Below, piece by piece: positions 51,886 through 59,301 of a stretch of DNA of 64,000 bases. How positions within the stretch are numbered: position 1 is the first letter of the stretch; the number at the start of each line of letters is the position of its first letter. Both the position numbers and the translations under genes were made by a program. Below the pieces are notes generated by a model that saw nothing but the letters and a program-made list of their open reading frames with translations, was not told the DNA's origin and did no database searches. The stretch is from Stenotrophomonas indicatrix (lineage in GTDB: Bacteria > Pseudomonadota > Gammaproteobacteria > Xanthomonadales > Xanthomonadaceae): the NCBI GenBank assembly GCA_041545745.1, contig CP168152.1:2664001-2728000 (forward strand). Reading direction: 5' to 3'.

Positions 51886-53325
51886 TCAGGGGCTGGAAAC
51901 CGCCGAGTTCGGCGTCGGCCCTGCCAGCACGTACGCATCTGGGCCCGAGTCCGGGAAACCGCCACAGGCCTTGTCCCCCGGCGCCACCGGATCACACGGC
52001 CACTGCGCGCGCGTGACGGTATCGCGCAGCTCGAAGCGGGTGCCGTTCCAGACCACGAAGGCCAGGTGCTCACGGTTCCAGTCGCTGAAGCTGTGCGGAC
52101 CGGTCTTCTGCGGTGATTCCGGGTACTGCACGAACCAGCGCATGGCCGGTCCGTACTGCAACTTGCTGTGATCCAGGATGACCTTGCCTTCGCGGGCGCG
52201 GTGACGGGCACGATCGGCCTCGGCGATCGACGGTGCCGCCGGCATCAGCTTTGCGGTGATGTTCTGCGGCACGCCATCGCTGCCCACCTGGTACACGCGC
52301 TGGCGGACGTAGGCCTGCCCGCAACTGCCGGCTGCGAGTCGGACGGGCTCTGCGGTGTTCTCGTTTGGCAGTGCGCCATCGGCACAGTCGAACGGCGCCG
52401 AGACCAGGTAGGTGGTCGTCGACGCATCCGCGCCTTCAAACGAACGGACCCAGATGTCTCCCAGGCGGGCGATGAAGTCCGGGCGCTGGCCCATGCCGGC
52501 CACGGCCTTGAACCACGCCTTCTGGCGCACCTCGCGCTCGCGCCAGCTGCGCGGCAGGTGGATGTCCTGCTCGGGCAACGCAACCAGCAGCGCCGCCAGA
52601 TGCGGCGGCAGCGCGCCCTGGCAGGCGCCGATCATCAGATCGCCCTGCGGTGCCAGGCGCCCGGCCAGATCGACCGGGCAGCGCGCACCGAGCTGGCGCT
52701 CGGCGGCCTGGTCCGGTGCGAGCGGGATGATCGGTGGTGCGGCGGGAACCGGGGCGGGTTGCGGAACCGGGGCCGGGGCAGTCTCGGCAACCTGTGCAGC
52801 GGCGGCAACCGGGGCCGGCACCTGCGCGGGAGCCGCTGGTGAAGCTGCAACAGGGGCCGTTGCGACAGGCGTAGCTGTAGCTGGCGCAGCATCGGCGGAG
52901 GCAACGTCGGCCGCCGCTGCCACCGGGGCTGCGGCGGGCGCTGCTGCAATCGCTTGCTCCGCGGCAACGGCTTCTGGAGCGACGCCCGTCGCCGGTGCCG
53001 GCTGCGGTGCCGGCTGCGATGCGGGTGCGGGCGTCATGGGCGGCTCCGCCGCAGGCACAGGTGCAGCAACCAAGGCAGGCTCCGGGTCAGGCGCGGCGAC
53101 GGGAGCCGATGCAGCTACAGCATCAGTTGCGGTGCCAGCGGGCGTCTGCGCGTCCGCCGCGGCAACTACCGGTGCAGGCACAGCCTCCTCGACGGCAGGA
53201 GCCGCCGGGGCGTCCGGTGCCTGTTGCGCGTGGGCCATAGCGGCAGCCAGTCCCAGCGGCAGCAGCCACAATGCCGGAGCGCGACCACGTTGGGCCACGT
53301 TGGAATGCAGGGAAGTGTTTCGCAT
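51886..53325 (-). CDS. Exported Pro/Ala-rich protein of unknown function
   Basis: 479 residues. Signal peptide about 1-33 (RAPALWLLPLGLAAAMAHAQ), then about 170 residues of Pro/Ala/Val repeats, a flexible periplasm- or wall-spanning stretch like that in TonB. A globular domain of about 260 residues follows, with five or more Cys (GARCPVDLAGRL; MIGACQGALP; FDCADGALPNE; GSCGQAYVRQRVYQV; WPCDPVAPGDKACGG) and a Trp-rich section (MRWFVQYPE; FVVWNGTRFELRD). It lies between two T4SS effectors, so it may be an accessory or immunity protein, but no family is recognised. Confidence 0.72.
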   Translation of the reverse strand: MRNTSLHSNVAQRGRAPALWLLPLGLAAAMAHAQQAPDAPAAPAVEEAVPAPVVAAADAQTPAGTATDAVAASAPVAAPDPEPALVAAPVPAAEPPMTPAPASQPAPQPAPATGVAPEAVAAEQAIAAAPAAAPVAAAADVASADAAPATATPVATAPVAASPAAPAQVPAPVAAAAQVAETAPAPVPQPAPVPAAPPIIPLAPDQAAERQLGARCPVDLAGRLAPQGDLMIGACQGALPPHLAALLVALPEQDIHLPRSWREREVRQKAWFKAVAGMGQRPDFIARLGDIWVRSFEGADASTTTYLVSAPFDCADGALPNENTAEPVRLAAGSCGQAYVRQRVYQVGSDGVPQNITAKLMPAAPSIAEADRARHRAREGKVILDHSKLQYGPAMRWFVQYPESPQKTGPHSFSDWNREHLAFVVWNGTRFELRDTVTRAQWPCDPVAPGDKACGGFPDSGPDAYVLAGPTPNSAVSSP

Positions 53326-53420
53326 GTTGTGTCCTTACAAAGAGATCCATGTAGGCACCCGAGGGTGCTCGGTGTCGTGCGATGGGCCCGCCGGTCTCCA
53401 ACCCGCAGGCGGTGCCCAGA

Positions 53421-54437
53421 TTACAGCGATCGCGGGCGGTTCTGCTCCTGTTCGCGAGTAACCGAAGCAGCCTGTTCCTGGCGGGAAGAGGCTTCGGCCG
53501 CCAACTGCTGGCTGCTCTGCTCTAGCGGCAACTGGGCCGCGGCCTCACGCTCGACCATCGAGCGCTGCATCGCCGGGTCCCCCATGGCGCCCTGCACCGC
53601 GAACAGCGCCCTGCCATCGGTGCCCGCCACCACGTGGTCGATGCGGCTCATGCCGGCCTTCTGCGCGCTCAGCGCCAGGGCGCCCGCCGCATTGTCCAGT
53701 TCCTGCTGGCTGCGCAGGCCGCTCTGCGGCCCCATCTGCTGTAGATGGCCGCGAGCGTCGGTGAACAGCCGGTTGCCGGCATGGGCCGGATCGGACATAT
53801 CGCGCGCGCGCTCAGGCAACTGTGCAGGTTCGCCCACTTCGCCGCGGGCAAGCCGGTCCATCACGTCCGGGGTCAGCTTCTGCTGCCACGCTTCGAAACG
53901 CTTGAGCCGGTCCTCCACCCCGTTGACGGCGCCGTTGATGGCGTAGGTCGCCTCGCGCACGTCCTCGCGCGCGTGTTCCGGCACACGGTTCTGCCATTGC
54001 CACACGGCAATGCGCCCTGCATGTTCCGGCTGCGACGCCAGCTCGGGCTGGTTGACCAGATCCAGATCCAGCGCACTGCCGGCGCGCTCGTAGCTTTCCT
54101 TGCCGGTCAGCGGCAGATAACCGCGCCCGTGGTACTTCAGCGCATCTCCGGGCGCGTCGTTGCCCATCCGGCCGCCATACATCAGCTCGGCCAGATCATC
54201 CGGACGCCCTCGCAGGGCTTCCTGGCGCGCGGACTCCAGCGCCTCGGTGCCATTGCGCCACGCCGCTTCGACCGGGATCTGCGAGATGCCCCGGGTATAG
54301 TTGAAACTCTCGTTGAGCCGGCTCAGGCCGCGCGACTCGTGCCCTGCCTGGGCCATGAAATTGGCCAGTTCAAGGGGGGAGTCGATGCCGGCTTTTGTCG
54401 CCTGCCGCAGCAGTTGCGACTCTCTATCGGTCGACAC
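53421..54437 (-). CDS. GH19-type peptidoglycan hydrolase T4SS effector with C-terminal XVIPCD (X-Tfe)
   Basis: 338 residues, no signal peptide. N-terminal GH19 lysozyme/chitinase-like domain (about 1-190): LANFMAQAGHESRGLSRLNESFNY (catalytic Glu), MYGGRMGN, YHGRGYLPLTGKESYERAGSAL, AGRIAVWQWQNR. C-terminal XVIPCD (about 210-320): MSDPAHAGNRLFTDARGH, ALALSAQKAGMSRIDHVV, GRALFAVQGAMGDPAMQRSMVE, LPLEQSSQQLA, then a Gln-rich end. It corresponds to the Xanthomonas citri GH19 X-Tfe (XAC2609) in domain order. It should be injected to cut peptidoglycan of neighbours. Near-identical tail motifs (EQSS) link it to the lipase effector. Confidence 0.92.
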   Translation of the reverse strand: MSTDRESQLLRQATKAGIDSPLELANFMAQAGHESRGLSRLNESFNYTRGISQIPVEAAWRNGTEALESARQEALRGRPDDLAELMYGGRMGNDAPGDALKYHGRGYLPLTGKESYERAGSALDLDLVNQPELASQPEHAGRIAVWQWQNRVPEHAREDVREATYAINGAVNGVEDRLKRFEAWQQKLTPDVMDRLARGEVGEPAQLPERARDMSDPAHAGNRLFTDARGHLQQMGPQSGLRSQQELDNAAGALALSAQKAGMSRIDHVVAGTDGRALFAVQGAMGDPAMQRSMVEREAAAQLPLEQSSQQLAAEASSRQEQAASVTREQEQNRPRSL

Positions 54438-54494
54438 AGTGCAACTCCTGGATGTTCATCAGCGCGGATTCCTTTCCGCCGGTTGGAGCTTGGC

Positions 54495-55031
54495 TCATGG
54501 AAGCGACACCTCGGCGACACTGGACGGGTCGAAGTCCTCGAACCGCACCCTGCCCAGTTCCGCCACCGAGAAATCCCGGATGTTGGTCGCTTCGGTCTCG
54601 ATATCCACGACCTTGCGTCTCACCCCATCCACCCAGCACGCCTTGTCCGCCGACGCGTAGCGGAACCGGTACGTGCTGCTCCAGCGCTCGCGGCTGCCGC
54701 CGTTGGTGATCACGCTGAAGGTGTCTTCCTCAATCATTGCATACGCAAAAGGGTCGCCAGCCAGGCCACCGCGGGTGGAACACGGCACCAGCTTGTCGTT
54801 GCGCGCGGCCAGCTGCCAGCGCCCGCGCCCGTCACCGCGCAGCAACAGCAGCACCCGGTTTGGTCCGTGCTGGCCGGGCACCAGCCCTTCCGGCGTCGGC
54901 TGGTCGATGACCAGCAGCTGGTACTCGATGCCATCGCCGTTGAGCTCGCCCCTGACGGCTTCCAGCAGGTTCGCACCGGACGGAACGAATGCCAGGGCAT
55001 CGTCCATGTGTGCGCCAAACCTGTCTTCCAT
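54495..55031 (-). CDS. Hypothetical protein, candidate partner or immunity of the GH19 effector
   Basis: 178 residues from ATG 55031, which has GGGAGG close upstream. FGAHMDDALAFVPSGANLLEAVRGELNGDGIEYQLLVIDQ, then RVLLLLRGDGRGRWQLAARNDKLVPCSTRGG, IEEDTFSVITNGGSRERWSSTYRFRYA and VRFEDFDPSS suggest an all-beta ligand-binding fold. No signal peptide is visible with this start, and in-frame codons upstream (no start codon) reach a stop within 30 codons. It is 57 bp upstream of the effector on the same strand, the usual immunity position, but periplasmic location is not evident, so the role is tentative. Confidence 0.6.
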   Translation of the reverse strand: MEDRFGAHMDDALAFVPSGANLLEAVRGELNGDGIEYQLLVIDQPTPEGLVPGQHGPNRVLLLLRGDGRGRWQLAARNDKLVPCSTRGGLAGDPFAYAMIEEDTFSVITNGGSRERWSSTYRFRYASADKACWVDGVRRKVVDIETEATNIRDFSVAELGRVRFEDFDPSSVAEVSLP

Positions 55032-55350
55032 CCCCTCCCACTCCTTCAATGTCGTCTTGCCGATGCCCGCCTCCCTGGCCGGTCGGAACGCGGTGTCCCG
55101 GCTCGCCCGCGCCTGCGCAGATGCGGATCATAGCCCCGCGCACGGCGTGGCCGCGATAGTGGCAAGCGTCACCCGTCGGACGGGCGGACAGAGTCCTCAT
55201 TGGACGGAAAAGCTCCTGCTTTCGGCGGCACTGGCGCGTCATTTTTATGACGCGCGGGGAGCTTACCGCGAGGAGCTTTGCCGCGTCGAAGGGCGGGAAA
55301 AGCGAAAAGCGGAACTGATCACAAAAACCGGGCTTAACGTGAATGATGCC
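55032..55350. other. Intergenic region between the DUF4189 gene and the GH19 operon
   Basis: 319 bp with no supported gene. It holds a 9 bp perfect hairpin (GCGCGTCAT, loop TTTT, 55234-55255) and otherwise lower-GC sequence with A-rich tracts downstream of the DUF4189 stop. Confidence 0.5.
55234..55255. terminator. Hairpin, possible terminator of the DUF4189/T4SS transcript
   Basis: GCGCGTCAT and ATGACGCGC form a perfect 9 bp stem with loop TTTT. No T-run follows on either strand, so factor-independent termination is uncertain. It lies 95 bp after the DUF4189 stop. Confidence 0.45.
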
Positions 55351-55878
55351 CTACCTGATGAACAGATCCGCGGTGCAGGCCGTGTTGGAGATCCTGCATT
55401 GATCCTGTGGCATCTGCCTCCATGCAGCCTTCGCGCTGCATTGCTGCATCGCGACAATGACCGCACCCTGTTCAGACATGGCTGCGACGACGCTCGTGGT
55501 TTCAGTACCCAGCCCTGCGTGAGCGACCGCCACGGACTGCGCCTGGAACAGGGTCGCCAACGTGCATCCGCCCTTGCCGAACTCCCTGCACTCCTTCATG
55601 GATGCACGCTTGGCCTTGCCGCGAAATCGCATCGAGTTGCTGATGAAAGTGTCGCCGCGGGCATCCATCGCCACGCCGAGCACGGTCTGCGCCCAGTTGG
55701 GGCGATTGTTGTACTGCGAGCCTGTGCTGCTCACGGGGATGGGTGCGCAACCCTGCGAACCCTGGCCGCCGATGGGATACATGCCCGGCGGGCAATTGCC
55801 TTCGGCCATGGAAGTGAAAGGCAGCGAGCCTGCAATCATCAGCAGGCACAGCAAGATACCTTGGTGGATTCGCTTCAT
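55351..55878 (-). CDS. Exported DUF4189 protein, divergent copy (D)
   Basis: 175 residues. Signal peptide 1-25 (MKRIHQGILLCLLMIAGSLPFTSMA), then the motif CPPGMYPIGGQGSQGCAPIP shared with the two DUF4189 genes further upstream, then the DUF4189 domain (NWAQTVLGVAMDARGDTF; VVAAMSEQGAVIVAMQQCS) with several Cys. Compared with copies at 57096 and 58742 it is distant in sequence. DUF4189 is a small Cys-containing domain of unknown function that recurs in this T4SS locus. It is 39 bp downstream of the next gene on the same strand. Confidence 0.82.
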   Translation of the reverse strand: MKRIHQGILLCLLMIAGSLPFTSMAEGNCPPGMYPIGGQGSQGCAPIPVSSTGSQYNNRPNWAQTVLGVAMDARGDTFISNSMRFRGKAKRASMKECREFGKGGCTLATLFQAQSVAVAHAGLGTETTSVVAAMSEQGAVIVAMQQCSAKAAWRQMPQDQCRISNTACTADLFIR

Positions 55879-55917
55879 GGCTTCCCGGATTCCCGGTGGC
55901 TTGGCCTGTAGCCACGA

Positions 55918-56937
55918 TCAGCGCAACTGCTGCGCGCACGTGGCCCCTTGAGTGGCGTAGTCACGGACGTAGCCGTCCATCGTCAGCACCGTGATATCGC
56001 AGCGGTTGTTCACGTCACTCACGACATGCCCGTATACGTTCAACCCCTGAACGCGCTCGCCACGATGCAGGTACAAGGTGCGCGAACCATCGGCCCCATT
56101 CTCCACACGGTCCGGCGTGCCCCATGTCCGCACGAACTCCTGCTCGGTCTTGCCGATCCACATGTCCATCAGATTATTGCGGCCCACGCGGTTGGCTGCG
56201 CGAAGCGATTCATCCAGAACGCGGGCGGTTTCCTTCTGGCCACGCGCCAGATTCGCTTCCAGACTGCGCTCAGCCCGATCCATTTCGGCGTCGGTCGGCC
56301 GATAGGTGAATGCTGGGCGCGTGCCATCCTTCCACAGGTTGCCCCAGATGAAATTCGCAGGTGACTGGCCGACGTCACCGATGGGCAGGAAGCCGCGCTT
56401 CATCATTTCCGCCGGCACTTTCGCCTTGGGGTCAGGCCCGACGAGGCAGGCAAAACGCACCAGTTGCACCTGCCAGGGCTCGACTGCCTCGCTGGTCGGA
56501 TCGAATCTCTCCGGTGGGATATCCTCGATCGCACGGTCGCGCCATTGCACCAGGCTCATCTTCATGGCCACGGTGTTACGCGCACAGTTCACCGAGTACT
56601 TCCTGATCAGCCGATTCGGCTTGATCGCGTTCTCGTAAACCGTATTGACCTGGATCTCGTATACCGGGTCCGGGCCAGCGACGGGTTCACCGGGCTTCGG
56701 CGGCTTCTTGCGGCGCAATTGCTTCAAGTACGCGTTCTGCTCTTCCGGCGTGGCGCGCTGCAGAAAACCGAGCAGGTCCGCGCGGCTGCTGAGGGTTTGT
56801 GCATCGACTACCCACGCTTCACGGTTGGGCTTGTCGCCACCGGCGAAAATGACCCAGCTATCGGTGGCGTGTGCTGACGAAGCCAGCGCCAGACCGCCGA
56901 CCAGCGTCACTACACAGAAGGCGGAGGAATTCTGCAT
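55918..56937 (-). CDS. Exported protein of the T4SS locus with SmpA/OmlA-like C terminus
   Basis: 339 residues from ATG 56937 (AAGGAATC upstream). Signal peptide 1-25 (MQNSSAFCVVTLVGGLALASSAHA), then WVIFAGGDKPNREAWVVDAQTL, a Lys/Pro-rich loop (RRKKPPKPGEP) and a middle domain with YSVNCARNTVAMKMSLVQW. The C-terminal WIGKTEQEFVRTWGTPDRVENGADGSRTLYLHRGE matches the pattern of the SmpA/OmlA beta fold seen in outer-membrane assembly lipoproteins. No lipobox. It lies between DUF4189 genes in the virB transcript direction, so a secretion-channel accessory role is possible. Confidence 0.75.
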   Translation of the reverse strand: MQNSSAFCVVTLVGGLALASSAHATDSWVIFAGGDKPNREAWVVDAQTLSSRADLLGFLQRATPEEQNAYLKQLRRKKPPKPGEPVAGPDPVYEIQVNTVYENAIKPNRLIRKYSVNCARNTVAMKMSLVQWRDRAIEDIPPERFDPTSEAVEPWQVQLVRFACLVGPDPKAKVPAEMMKRGFLPIGDVGQSPANFIWGNLWKDGTRPAFTYRPTDAEMDRAERSLEANLARGQKETARVLDESLRAANRVGRNNLMDMWIGKTEQEFVRTWGTPDRVENGADGSRTLYLHRGERVQGLNVYGHVVSDVNNRCDITVLTMDGYVRDYATQGATCAQQLR

Positions 56938-57095
56938 GATTCCTTCCTTCGAATAGCGTGAAGACCAACGCAACGCGGATAGTGCTTTGCAGCACAGCCT
57001 ACCGTGTCATGTTGACTGATGTGATCACGATATGTACATGGCGATTCATCCCCCTTCAACGCACCTATTGTCGCGGTGCGGCTGCAAAAAAATAT

Positions 57096-57620
57096 CTAGA
57101 AAGCCTCGAACTTTGGTTCTGTGCATGCCGAATACACGACACCACAACTCTGTCCCCCTCGAGACTGACAGAGTTCAGTAGCGACCTTCTTGGCAACATC
57201 AACAGTCTCTCCGCTCCCAAAGTTCGTACCTTGAGTGCCCGAGCTCGCAGTCGCGGCCGCCGCACACTGGTGCTTGTAGGTAAAAGCGATGTCGCAATCA
57301 CGTGCGCCGGTCGCTTCGCACTCAACCATTGCTGCTTTTTCAGCCTCCCTCTTCTTTACCTTCCCGACCGAAACACCTGATGCCCCAGAATTGGACATTG
57401 CGATGGCGCCCCAAGTCTTGATCCACCGGCCCGTCGCTCTGGGTCCAGTGTCTCCGCTGCTACCCGCAGGAATTGGCGCACATCCCGGTGCCCGACTGTC
57501 ACCTATCGGGTACTGGCCAGGCGGGCATCGCCCTTCTGCCACAGAGGATTCAGCAACAAGAAAAAGTGCCGAAAGAACGAGCCATTTGGAAATCAACTTT
57601 CCAACTGATTTTTTTGGCAT
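57096..57620 (-). CDS. Exported DUF4189 protein, copy C
   Basis: 174 residues. Signal peptide (KLISKWLVLSALFLVAESSVA), then CPPGQYPIGDSRAPGCAPIPAG, WIKTWGAIAMSNSGASGVSVGKVKK, the DUF4189 core (YKHQCAAAATASSGTQG) and C-terminal VYSACTEPKFEAF. It is the same length as copy A at 58742 and roughly 80% similar by eye, with identical ends. It follows a truncated virB6 copy by 34 bp, just as copy A follows intact virB6. Function unknown; periplasmic. Confidence 0.85.
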   Translation of the reverse strand: MPKKSVGKLISKWLVLSALFLVAESSVAEGRCPPGQYPIGDSRAPGCAPIPAGSSGDTGPRATGRWIKTWGAIAMSNSGASGVSVGKVKKREAEKAAMVECEATGARDCDIAFTYKHQCAAAATASSGTQGTNFGSGETVDVAKKVATELCQSRGGQSCGVVYSACTEPKFEAF

Positions 57621-57654
57621 GGCTACGCACCTTCAACGGATGTCACTAATAGCA

Positions 57655-58262
57655 CTAATCATTAGATCTGGCAGCACCTATCGTACTCGGGGCAGTTCTT
57701 GCTTCGCCGGTCGAGCTCGGAGGCATCGAGTTCCTCACCATACTTCCTGAATGAATCTCGGTCTGCCGCACGTCATTATTCGAAGGCACTGCCGGCGTAT
57801 ACGAACCCGGCGGCTGGCCCTGCGGACCCGGCTGGCCCGCTGCCGATCCACCGATCTGGGAGTATGGCGCGAAACCACCCAAGGTCCCCTGGAAGAACAT
57901 CGCCGCCATTGGGGGAGCGGTCAGGATCAGGGTCGTGAGGATCAGACCCATGCCGCCCTGCTGCATCGCCTGGCTGGTCATGCCGTCGCTGGAGACGCCG
58001 TCGAGCAAGAACTTGTTGACCAGGGCGGTGGACCAGAACGCGGTCGAGACACGGATCACCATGTCCAGCGCGATCGATACCATCGCTGCCAGTACCGCCA
58101 TCGAGAACATCGTGCCGATGCCGTAGAACAGCCATCGCTGGAACAGCTGCTTGGTCTGGTCGAACAGCAGACACAGAATGAACAAGGGACCCAGGCCGAT
58201 GAACAGCGCCAGCGCGACCTCGTAGAGCAGCAACATCGCACCAGCGGTGACGGCCGGACCGC
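57655..58262 (-). pseudogene. Truncated second copy of virB6 (C-terminal half plus alternative tail)
   Basis: Bases 57835-58262 match the intact virB6 at about 98% (roughly ten differences in 450 bp). Residues correspond to the last half of VirB6 from AGAMLLLYEVALALFIG through MGLILTTLILTAPPMAAMFFQG to GQPGPQGQPPGSYTP. After that the tail differs (AVPSNNDVRQTEIHSG... ending AARSND, versus AAPAKGETHGGDAHAG... ending AARSSE). It has no N-terminal half. An ATG (58236) and stop are intact, so a 193 aa product is possible, but loss of half the membrane domain makes a broken duplicate or cassette more likely. Confidence 0.85.
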
Positions 58263-58445
58263 TGCTGTGCCTGCGATACCTCGCTGACCCGTATCTTGAC
58301 TAACACTAGAAACTCCAGTGTTCATGCCGCCCACACGACTGTAGTCGGCCCCGGAACTACCGCTACCACCATGATCATTCGATTTGGGAGCCGGCGGCGT
58401 ATACGAACCCGGCGGCTGGCCCTGCGGACCCGGCTGGACGCGCCG
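58263..58445 (-). pseudogene. Third virB6 tail fragment, joined at both ends to other sequence
   Basis: The minus strand reads GPQGQPPGSYTPPAPKSNDHGG, then SGSSGADYSRVGGMNTGVSSVSQDTG. The first 13 residues are coded by the same ~43 bp junction (58395-58437) found in both other copies (57797-57834 and 59446-59486), and then a third, different tail follows. Upstream it is fused to a broken DUF4189 gene, downstream to the truncated virB6 at 58262. No intact open gene results. Confidence 0.75.
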
Positions 58446-58666
58446 GTAGATGAGGTCGCAATTGCGCCCCATGTCTTTATCCACCGGCCAGTGGCATGTG
58501 GACCTTCAGCGGCACCGCTGCCGCCAGCAGGAATTGGCGCACAGCCTGGGCACGACTGTCCCCTATTGGGTACTGGCTAGGAGGGCACCTGCCCTCGGCA
58601 AAAGCCAAGAATGGCGCCAGGCACAAGCAAAAAACTGAAACGGCCCTTACGAAATCCTCTTCTCAA
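58446..58666 (-). pseudogene. Broken DUF4189 copy (B), frameshifted and 3'-truncated
   Basis: Reading the minus strand from a TTG at 58666 gives a signal-like peptide (FSFLLVPGAILGFCRG). A frameshift is needed to read RCPPSQYPIGDSRA, and another to read CPGCAPIPAGGSGAAEGPHATGRW and IKTWGAIATSSTGAS. These are the first ~75 residues of the DUF4189 family seen at 57096 and 58742. The remaining domain is replaced by virB6 tail sequence. In the unshifted frame there is an early stop (TAG). Confidence 0.75.
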
Positions 58667-58741
58667 GTTGGAAGACAGCTGGCATCCGATCAAGAAGCCG
58701 AGAATGTCCCTCCAACGCGCTTACTGCAGTGATGCGCGACT

Positions 58742-59266
58742 CTAGAACGCCTCGAACTTTGGTTCTGTACAAGCCGAGTAGACGGCCTCACAGCCCTGCC
58801 CACCACGAGACCGACAAAGGTCAATAGCAATTGTCGTTGCAATATCTACGGTCGCCGCCCTGCCAAAGGTCGTACCCGAAGTTCCTGAACTAGCGGTCGC
58901 GGCCGCTGCACATTGATTTTTGTATGTGAAAGCAATTTCGCAGTCACGCGCGCCGGTAGCGTCGCACTCGGCCTTCGCAGCCTTCTCAGCGTCACTCTTT
59001 TTCACTTTTCCGACAGAGACACCCGATGCTCCAGAGTTGGACATTGCGATGGCGCCCCATGTCTTGATCCAGCGACCCGTCGCCCTGGGCCCAGCGTCCC
59101 CGCTGGAGCCCGCTGGAATTGGTGCACATCCTGGCGCGCGACTATCACCTATCGGATATTGCCCGGGCGGGCATCGCCCTTCCGCAAAAGCCGATTCAGC
59201 AGCAACGCTAAGTGCCAAACAAATACTCAAATTGAAAATAATTTTCCCAATTGATTTTTTGCGCAC
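58742..59266 (-). CDS. Exported DUF4189 protein, copy A
   Basis: 174 residues from GTG 59266, chosen because it aligns with the ATG of copy C and gives the same length; GTGAGGG lies upstream. Signal peptide RKKSIGKIIFNLSICLALSVAAESAFA, then CPPGQYPIGDSRAPGCAPIPAG, WIKTWGAIAMSNSGASGVSVGKVKK, the DUF4189 core and C-terminal VYSACTEPKFEAF. It begins 35 bp after virB6 on the same strand. An intact neighbour of virB6 in this position suggests a functional link with the VirB6 C terminus. Confidence 0.85.
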   Translation of the reverse strand: MRKKSIGKIIFNLSICLALSVAAESAFAEGRCPPGQYPIGDSRAPGCAPIPAGSSGDAGPRATGRWIKTWGAIAMSNSGASGVSVGKVKKSDAEKAAKAECDATGARDCEIAFTYKNQCAAAATASSGTSGTTFGRAATVDIATTIAIDLCRSRGGQGCEAVYSACTEPKFEAF

Positions 59267-59301
59267 AGCCCTCACCCCTTCGACAGTTCTTTCACTCAAC
59301 A

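Noticed and set aside
57655..58236. Counting the 193 aa product as a second working VirB6
   Set aside because: It lacks the N-terminal half with the first two membrane segments and begins inside a helix; it is better explained as a truncated duplicate or a recombination donor.
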